This document shows positions 1 through 5,421 of a DNA stretch of 8,673 bases, piece after piece. Every line of letters starts with the position of its first letter. Position 1 is the stretch's first letter. The notes below the pieces were generated by a model that worked only from the letters and a program-made list of their open reading frames with translations, searched no databases and was not told where the DNA came from. The stretch is from Bacteroidota bacterium (GTDB taxonomy: Bacteria; Bacteroidota; Bacteroidia; NS11-12g; UBA955), in assembly GCA_947450015.1 (NCBI GenBank), contig CANFUB010000096.1, forward strand, positions 1 to 8,673, in the 5' to 3' direction. Made by a program: the position numbers and the translations under genes.

Positions 1-1
1 A

Positions 2-925
2 AACGAATTTGAATTGGCCACTTATTCCGACCAAGCAAAATATGTAAAAGTGTATCTACCAACCAATGAATTTATTAGAAGTAATACCAATGAATTTAAC
101 CAAACCATTCGTATTCAAGCGCCACAGAAATGGCAATCGGGCAATAAGTTTAAACGGTTTTTTACGCGCTTTAATACCGTTACCTCGTACAAAGCTGATC
201 GCAGACTTACAGATAACCGTTTAACCACTATTATTAATCCTTTTAAGTTAGATGTAGCAGATACTTCATTAATATCTGTGAGTAGTTTAATAAAACAAAC
301 TACTTTTTACAACCGTACAAGTGCAAAATTTGGTATAGAACATACCATACAAACCAATCGCTTAAAGTCATTTTTAAACAGTGGTTTTGAATGGCGCAAA
401 ATTGATAAGCAAAATATTATTTTACGTTATGGTTTTAACAAACAGATTAATTTGGTAACGGCACTCGAGGGGCAAGCAAAACAAAACACCAATCAGTTTT
501 TTGCCAATCGCAATTACAATTATACTGCTCGGTCTGTTTTTCCTGAATTGTTTTATCAATCCATCAAAGGCTTTCGAATGGGTTTGTTCTACAAATATTT
601 AGAAGCTGCCAATCAAAAAGATTTGGGAGGTGAGTTGGTATTCATTTCAGAAGTAGGTGCAGAGTTTAGGTATTTCGTCATCAACAAAGGTAATATCGAT
701 GCCAAAATTACATCGCATAGCATCAATTTTAAAGGCAATGCAAACAGTCCATTGGCCTTCGACTTATTGAATGGTTTGAGCAATGGTCAAAATCTAACTT
801 GGAACATTAGTTTTGGTGGTAAGGCCGCTGGTAATATTCAAATTAATATTAGCTATGAAGGTCGCAAAACCCAAGTCTATAAAACCGTGCACATCGGTCG
901 TGCCGAGGCCAGGTATATTTTTTAA
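2..925 (+). CDS. C-terminal part of a large outer-membrane/surface protein (5' end outside window)
   Basis: This reading frame is open to the left edge of the window (AAC GAA TTT GAA precede the first possible TTG start at 14), so it is the last 307 codons of a longer gene. I do not recognise a named family. The visible part is rich in alternating polar/hydrophobic segments, Asn, Tyr and Phe, with no membrane helix and no Cys. It ends in a run of likely beta strands closing with G-R-A-E-A-R-Y-I-F. A final Phe in such a context is the usual C-terminus of outer-membrane beta barrels, and many large uncharacterised Bacteroidota surface proteins end in a similar Y-x-G-R-K ... H-x-G-R-x-x-x-R-x-F pattern (remembered, not searched). 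I infer an outer-membrane location. It converges on the metal-export block and is probably a separate transcription unit. Function unknown. Confidence 0.7.
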   Translation, partial: NEFELATYSDQAKYVKVYLPTNEFIRSNTNEFNQTIRIQAPQKWQSGNKFKRFFTRFNTVTSYKADRRLTDNRLTTIINPFKLDVADTSLISVSSLIKQTTFYNRTSAKFGIEHTIQTNRLKSFLNSGFEWRKIDKQNIILRYGFNKQINLVTALEGQAKQNTNQFFANRNYNYTARSVFPELFYQSIKGFRMGLFYKYLEAANQKDLGGELVFISEVGAEFRYFVINKGNIDAKITSHSINFKGNANSPLAFDLLNGLSNGQNLTWNISFGGKAAGNIQINISYEGRKTQVYKTVHIGRAEARYIF

Positions 926-946
926 GTGTTAAGAAAACACTCTTAA
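922..946. repeat. small inverted repeat spanning both convergent stop codons
   Basis: AGTGTT (925-930) and AACACT (936-941) are perfect 6-bp arms around a 5-base loop. The stem can extend by three A-T pairs (922-924 with 944-946) across a 2-base bulge. It covers the TAA of the left-hand gene (923-925) and the stop of the Rieske gene (929-931). It may help end transcription from both sides, but neither strand shows a T-run after the stem, so it is not a convincing intrinsic terminator. Confidence 0.3.
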
Positions 947-1336
947 ACTATTGCCAGTTAATGTTGTTTTGTATTCCGTTAAATTGGTGTTTGCGGGTCC
1001 TTGTGTTACAACACCAGTGCTGTTAAATTTGGCATTGTGATTTGGACAAACAAAGTTATTACTGCTTGCTACATAGTTGATGTTAGTGCCTTCGTGGGTA
1101 CATGCGGCAGATACGGCAATAAAAGTACCTGAGTTGGTACGCGCAACGATAACACCATCTTTAATTAAAAAACCACCATTTTTTGATAATGCACCAGTCG
1201 AAACATCAAGCGTAAAATCAATATTGGCGGGTGCTGTACTGGTTTTTTTGCAACCACTTAAACTGCCAAAACAAATAGGTGCTAAAACAATGGCGGCACC
1301 AACACCTACTTGTGCTAAAAATTCTTTCCTTTTCAT
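929..1336 (-). CDS. small Rieske [2Fe-2S] lipoprotein
   Basis: This 135-residue protein is predicted to carry one Rieske iron-sulfur cluster. The ligand pairs are C79-T-H81 and C97-P-N-H100, 18 residues apart, in the usual two-loop arrangement. The cysteines that form a disulfide in bc1-type Rieske proteins are absent: Thr84 replaces Cys in the first loop and Asn99 in the second. This resembles the ferredoxin/dioxygenase-type loop, which generally has lower potential. The N-terminus is a lipoprotein signal: charged MKRKEF, a hydrophobic stretch, and lipobox L-S-G-C29. The KRKEFL start also resembles a Tat motif with the twin arginine changed to Arg-Lys, relevant because Rieske proteins are often Tat substrates. 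No acidic residues follow Cys29, so the Bacteroidota surface-export signal is not seen and a periplasm-facing lipoprotein is likely. It lies 21 bp after the VIT gene as the last gene of the block. Electron partner and substrate are unknown. Confidence 0.85.
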   Translation of the reverse strand: MKRKEFLAQVGVGAAIVLAPICFGSLSGCKKTSTAPANIDFTLDVSTGALSKNGGFLIKDGVIVARTNSGTFIAVSAACTHEGTNINYVASSNNFVCPNHNAKFNSTGVVTQGPANTNLTEYKTTLTGNSLRVFS

Positions 1337-1357
1337 AAATGCTATATATAATTTAAA

Positions 1358-2044
1358 TTAAGAGATAAGTTTGGCGATACCAAAGGCGGCAGCGGCAGCT
1401 AATAAGCCAATAAGGGTAACTTTAAATGCGCCATAAATGGGTGGTTGTCCGGTAACCTTACTTTTAAAATAGCCAAATACAAAAAGACACATGGTTGTGA
1501 GTGCTAGCGAAAGTAATAATCCATCATGCGGATTTTCAGTTAGCATATAGGCAGCCAAAGGTAACAATCCGCCAATAAAGTAGGAGATGCCAATGGTCAA
1601 GGCACTTTTACGCGCCCTGCTTGGATGCGGTTCTTCTAATCCCAATTCAAAACGCATCATAAAATTAACCCATTTGGTTTTATCTTTCGACAATTCTTCT
1701 GCAATTAAATGTTGAGAGGCTTCGCTCAAACCATATTCTGCAAATACTTCCTTCACTTCATCCATTTCGCGTTCAGGTACTCTTTCAACTTCTTCATACT
1801 CGCGTTTTAATTCACTTTGATAATGGTCTAGTTCTGTTCTACCTGCCAGATAACCACCTAAACCCATCGCAATACTGCCGGCTACAATTTCAGCAATACC
1901 TGCTGTAATGATGACAGCATTGCTATCTACCGCGCCACTTAAGCCAGCGGCTAAAGCAAAAGGAACGGTTAAGCCATCGCTCATGCCGATGACTGTATCA
2001 GTTATGAAATCAGAGCTTTTTAAATGTTTTTCGTGATGTATCAT
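1358..2044 (-). CDS. VIT1/CCC1-family iron/manganese transporter with cytosolic metal-binding domain
   Basis: This 228-residue inner-membrane protein belongs to the VIT1/CCC1 family, whose members move Fe2+ or Mn2+ out of the cytosol, probably in exchange for protons. Five membrane segments are visible at about 16-36, 43-67, 147-167, 173-193 and 203-226. A charged, Glu-rich helical insert (about 70-140) lies between TM2 and TM3. Family signatures are S-D-G-L-T-V-P-F-A-L near 22-31 and A-E-I-V-A-G-S-I-A-M-G near 51-61. Against the eucalyptus VIT1 structure as I remember it, a constant shift of 20 residues places D23, E52 and M60 on the pathway residues D43, E72 and M80. The same shift places E82, E85, E93, E96, M129, M130 and E133 on the metal-binding-domain ligands. 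The start lies 5 bp after the adaptor stop, so the gene is probably co-transcribed and coupled to it. No Shine-Dalgarno is seen. The family call is firm; Fe versus Mn (or broader) specificity is inferred. Confidence 0.93.
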   Translation of the reverse strand: MIHHEKHLKSSDFITDTVIGMSDGLTVPFALAAGLSGAVDSNAVIITAGIAEIVAGSIAMGLGGYLAGRTELDHYQSELKREYEEVERVPEREMDEVKEVFAEYGLSEASQHLIAEELSKDKTKWVNFMMRFELGLEEPHPSRARKSALTIGISYFIGGLLPLAAYMLTENPHDGLLLSLALTTMCLFVFGYFKSKVTGQPPIYGAFKVTLIGLLAAAAAFGIAKLIS

Positions 2045-2049
2045 TGCAA

Positions 2050-3204
2050 TTATTCGTCTGCTGTATTTTTTAAAGTCATTAATAAGTTATAGGCACCTTC
2101 GGTAACTATTTTTTTTGATGGCGAAATATCGGTAATTATTTCAATCCAACCATTCTCTAAATTACCAATTTCAATTTCTATCATATTAAACTGGCGTTCG
2201 CCCAATACTTCAAAAATATATTGTTTGCCCTCAAATCTTACAACTGCAGCTTCGGGTAAGACATTTGCAATGTTATTCTTTATCTCAATCTCGGCATTCA
2301 TATACATGCCGGGGATGAGGGTTTTATCGTAATTGTCGAAATGACAATGCACCTCGGTACTGCCATTTTGATTTAAATCTTTACTAATTAGAAGTATTTG
2401 ACAATTGTGCTGAATGTCGGGGTGCACGTTGTTGTATGCGATTAGTTTTTGTCCAATGTATAATTTGTTAATGTCTTTTTCATAAACATTTAAATTAAGG
2501 TGAATATCAGAAGGGTCAACCAATTCAAACAAAACTTCGCTTGGGTTAATGTACTTACCAATGTTGGCATTTACTTTTGAGGTAAAACCATTAATAGGAG
2601 AGTATATGCTAACACTTTTTGACAGTGTATTTTCATTTAAATGGTCAGGATTAATACCAATGAGTTTTAACTTTTCACTGAGTGATTTAATGGTTATTTT
2701 TTGAGTTAAATAGGTAGACTTAGTTTGCTCAAATACTTTATCGCTCGTTGCTTTGTTTTTGTTTAATTCCAATTGTCTTAAATATTCATTCTCGATAGAA
2801 GAAAATTGGGCCTTCGCAATTAGTAAATCTTGCTGCAGTTGAATGTATTGCTGATCCTCAATGGTGGCAATTATTTGGCCCTTGGTTACACGCATGCCAG
2901 GCAATAGATTGGTTGTTTTTAAATAGCCACCCATTGGTACACTGATTGAAACCATGTTTTGTGGCGGTACATCAATTTTGCCATTTACTTTTAAGGTAGA
3001 TGAAACTTGTTTTTGCTCTATCTTGCCAATTGCAATGCCTGCATTTTTAAATTGTGCCGCAGTTAAATTAATTTCTGTTGGCGTTTTTTCAACTGATTGA
3101 ACCTCGGCCGCTTTTTTATTGTTGCATGCACCTAATATTAAAATAAAAATGAAACTGATATTTTTTAAAATATTTTTCGGGGAAATGTTTTGAATTAAAT
3201 TCAT
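2050..3204 (-). CDS. RND efflux periplasmic adaptor (HlyD/CzcB-like), lipoprotein
   Basis: This 384-residue membrane-fusion protein would link the RND pump to the TolC-like channel. A lipoprotein signal with lipobox L-G-A-C27 predicts an inner-membrane lipid anchor in the periplasm. The first half of the lipoyl/barrel-sandwich domain is near 84-118 (S-V-P-M-G-G-Y-L, then G-M-R-V-T-K-G-Q). An alpha-helical hairpin follows at about 119-183, then the second lipoyl half at about 197-230 (Y-S-P-I-N-G-F, then G-K-Y-I). The beta-barrel and membrane-proximal domains contain L-I-P-G-M-Y near 296-301. His and Cys residues cluster in the barrel (H261, H266, C268, H286, C287, H288), which could bind metal. 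There is no CusB-like Met-rich N-terminus and no CusF-like tail. The start overlaps the CDF stop in ATGA, a typical translational-coupling arrangement. In most metal RND operons the adaptor sits beside the pump or channel; here a CDF gene intervenes. Adaptor role firm; metal specificity inferred. Confidence 0.92.
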   Translation of the reverse strand: MNLIQNISPKNILKNISFIFILILGACNNKKAAEVQSVEKTPTEINLTAAQFKNAGIAIGKIEQKQVSSTLKVNGKIDVPPQNMVSISVPMGGYLKTTNLLPGMRVTKGQIIATIEDQQYIQLQQDLLIAKAQFSSIENEYLRQLELNKNKATSDKVFEQTKSTYLTQKITIKSLSEKLKLIGINPDHLNENTLSKSVSIYSPINGFTSKVNANIGKYINPSEVLFELVDPSDIHLNLNVYEKDINKLYIGQKLIAYNNVHPDIQHNCQILLISKDLNQNGSTEVHCHFDNYDKTLIPGMYMNAEIEIKNNIANVLPEAAVVRFEGKQYIFEVLGERQFNMIEIEIGNLENGWIEIITDISPSKKIVTEGAYNLLMTLKNTADE

Positions 3205-4193
3205 TGTTTTAAGCTGTGTTTATTGTTTGATAATATGTTCTCATTCGTCCATTGAACATGTTGAATAAAATTGGTTTTGCGTTGATTGCAATTCGGGATG
3301 TTACACAAATTGCATTGGTGTGGCATACAGCCATCAATATGAACAAAGAATTCAACGCGTTCTTTGAAATGTTTGGTCAGTAAATTCGTTAGGCGATCGA
3401 GCAAGTGGTGGGCTTCGTTCACATTAATATAAAAAGGAACAGTTAAATGACAATCGATATGGTAAAAGCCTGCATAGTTTATCACGCGCATGTTATGAAC
3501 GTCTATCCATTCAACTTCGCGGTGTTGATTTAAAACTTTTATAATATCATCAATAATTGCATTGTCTGTTTCATCCATAATACCTGAAACCGAACGGCGA
3601 ATTATTTTATAACCCGTAAAAATAATGATGAAGGCAAACACCAAGGCAGCCACACTATCTATCCATTTTTCGCCAGTAATTAATATTAGTAAAATGCCAG
3701 CTAATAAACCTAAGGTAGAGTAGGTGTCCGATTTTAAATGACTTCCACTCGCAATCAAAATTGGTGAGTTTTCTTTCTTGCCTTTGTTGACGCATATTTG
3801 TCCAACAACGTAATTCACCACTGCAGTGATGGCAATTAAGATGATACCATAATCAAGTTTCTTAATATCATGAGGATGCACAAGGTTATTAATGGCCTCA
3901 TAAATAATAATCAAACCAGCAATGCTAATCAAAACACCTTCAATAGCCGATGATAAAAATTCTACTTTTCCATGTCCATAAGGGTGTTCCTTGTCTTTGG
4001 GTTTTGAAGATAGAATGATGCTGTAAAGCCCAATAAATCCTGCCACTACATTCACAGTACTTTCCATTGCATCTGTTAAAATGGCAACCGAAGAGGTAAG
4101 TAGCCAAGCGATTACTTTTATTATAAATAGAAGGACAGAAACACTTACTAGTATTTTCTGCATGCGTATCGTATTCACTTTTTGTTCAGACAT
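3201..4193 (-). CDS. cation diffusion facilitator (CDF) metal exporter with C-terminal Cys cluster
   Basis: This 330-residue inner-membrane CDF would export divalent metal from cytoplasm to periplasm by proton exchange. Six helices are apparent (about 13-33, 36-61, 79-105, 115-135, 147-173, 178-198), with the H-P-Y-G-H-G-K motif at 70-76 after TM2. A cytosolic domain covers about 205-300. Compared by eye with E. coli FieF/YiiP, the TM5 half of the transport site is normal (H152, D156), but the TM2 half is E44 and N48 where FieF has two Asp and zinc CDFs often have His/Asp. Residues H233, H249, H262 or H263, H285, D287 and C289 sit where FieF has its cytosolic binuclear site. Beyond the usual fold end is C289-x4-C294-x2-C297-x4-C302. 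The gene lies 1 bp after the TolC-like gene and overlaps the adaptor by 4 bp. Family assignment is firm; Zn, Fe, Mn, Co and Cd are all possible substrates. Confidence 0.93.
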   Translation of the reverse strand: MSEQKVNTIRMQKILVSVSVLLFIIKVIAWLLTSSVAILTDAMESTVNVVAGFIGLYSIILSSKPKDKEHPYGHGKVEFLSSAIEGVLISIAGLIIIYEAINNLVHPHDIKKLDYGIILIAITAVVNYVVGQICVNKGKKENSPILIASGSHLKSDTYSTLGLLAGILLILITGEKWIDSVAALVFAFIIIFTGYKIIRRSVSGIMDETDNAIIDDIIKVLNQHREVEWIDVHNMRVINYAGFYHIDCHLTVPFYINVNEAHHLLDRLTNLLTKHFKERVEFFVHIDGCMPHQCNLCNIPNCNQRKTNFIQHVQWTNENILSNNKHSLKQ

Positions 4194-4194
4194 T

Positions 4195-5421
4195 TTATTG
4201 TTCTAAATATTTTAAGTTTAAGATTGATTCGTTCAGGTTTTTTACACTGTTAATATAATCGTTCTGAATAGCAATCGCCTGATTGGTTAACAATACAAAT
4301 TCAATGTAATTGATTTCGCCATTTAATAATTGGGTTTTTGCATTGTTTATAATTGTACTTGCATTTTTAAGCGCAAGTGTTTCATAATAGTCAACCATTT
4401 GTGTGTTTTTAATAAATTGTTGTTGTGCCTTAATAAATTCATTTTTTATTTGATTCACGGCATTGTTATAATTTGAATTAGCAATGCTTTCATTGATTTT
4501 CGAAGCATTGATATTCGCCTTCTGTGAGCCGTAAAAGAGTGGAATGCCAATGCCAAATTGAAAGGATTGGAATCGCGTAGAAGTCGTGTAAGTTTGTCTA
4601 TCTGCACCTTCGCCCCTCATGCTCATGTTGCTGTAGGAAACACCTAGGTCGGGCAAAAGTTTAGATTGCTCTAAGGCCGTGTTTTTCTCTGCAATCAGTT
4701 TCTGTTGTTTTGCAATTAGAATACTGGGATGTTGTATCAACTGACTTGAATCTGGGTTAACCGTATAATTCAATTTGAAACTTATTTCAGAAGGTACGAA
4801 AACAGTTGTAGAGTTTAATAAATATTGAAACTGAAACTGAATAATTTTGATGTCCGCTCTTAATTCGTTCAATTGATTGGCAATTTGTCCCGATTGGGTT
4901 TCAGCAGTTATTTTTTCTAAGATATTGCTTTCCCCAACTTTAAAATTCAAATTAGATTTTATTAAAAAGTCAGTGTAGATACTATCCGATCTTAATAATA
5001 GTTTTTCTTTTTCAAACAAATAATAAAGTAGATAATAAACATTCGAAACGTCCTTTATCAATTCCTTTTCTTTTAACTTAGCCTGCGTTACACTGCTTTG
5101 CCAAGTTGCAGTTAACAATGCTTTTTGTTTGGAATAAACCGTTGGGAAATTAATGCTTTGTGCAATACCAAAACGGGTGTCAGAATACCAGCTGTTTAGT
5201 TGCCCATATTCAAAACCTACATTTGTTTGAGGAATATTGGTGCTGGTTTTAATAAGCATTTGCTGATACTCTGCTTTCAGTCTTTCATTTCTTAATAACA
5301 AGTTGTTTTTTGTAGCTGAATCAATTGCCGATTTTAATGAAATTGGAACTTGGCCATAAATAATATTTACAGTTGCAAGACTACAAATTAATAGTACGGA
5401 TTTAAAATGCTGTTTCATCAT
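4195..5421 (-). CDS. TolC/CzcC-like outer-membrane efflux channel
   Basis: This 408-residue protein is the probable outer-membrane channel of the RND system, close to the usual CzcC-type length. A type I signal peptide is visible at about 1-23, ending I-I-Y-G before Q24. The mature part has two outer-membrane-efflux repeats: long, Gln/Asn/Lys-rich helices at about 100-200 and 310-400, and beta segments at about 65-95 and 258-298. The second repeat opens with H231-P-S-I and Q-S-K-L-L-P-D-L-G-V-S-Y near 252-263, then F-G-I-G-I-P-L-F-Y-G-S-Q near 289-300, a pattern familiar in Bacteroidota TolC-like proteins. Two consecutive ATG codons (5421-5419 and 5418-5416) are both possible starts. Either overlaps the pump gene's end (20 or 17 bp), which suggests coupled translation. 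No Shine-Dalgarno is evident. It sits directly after the pump gene and one base before the CDF gene. Family role is firm; metal specificity comes from context only. Confidence 0.92.
   Translation of the reverse strand: MMKQHFKSVLLICSLATVNIIYGQVPISLKSAIDSATKNNLLLRNERLKAEYQQMLIKTSTNIPQTNVGFEYGQLNSWYSDTRFGIAQSINFPTVYSKQKALLTATWQSSVTQAKLKEKELIKDVSNVYYLLYYLFEKEKLLLRSDSIYTDFLIKSNLNFKVGESNILEKITAETQSGQIANQLNELRADIKIIQFQFQYLLNSTTVFVPSEISFKLNYTVNPDSSQLIQHPSILIAKQQKLIAEKNTALEQSKLLPDLGVSYSNMSMRGEGADRQTYTTSTRFQSFQFGIGIPLFYGSQKANINASKINESIANSNYNNAVNQIKNEFIKAQQQFIKNTQMVDYYETLALKNASTIINNAKTQLLNGEINYIEFVLLTNQAIAIQNDYINSVKNLNESILNLKYLEQ

Noticed and set aside
14..925. TTG at 14 as the true start of the left-hand protein.
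   Set aside because: The frame stays open to the window edge, there is no signal peptide after the TTG, and the protein resembles only a C-terminal barrel segment, so the gene is cut by the window.
922..946. Strong intrinsic terminator between the convergent genes.
   Set aside because: The stem is short and AT-rich, and no T-run follows on either strand; kept only as a weak inverted repeat.
1077..1361. Plus-strand open frame opposite the Rieske gene.
   Set aside because: It is antisense to a gene with clear Rieske motifs and has no recognisable domain or initiation signal.
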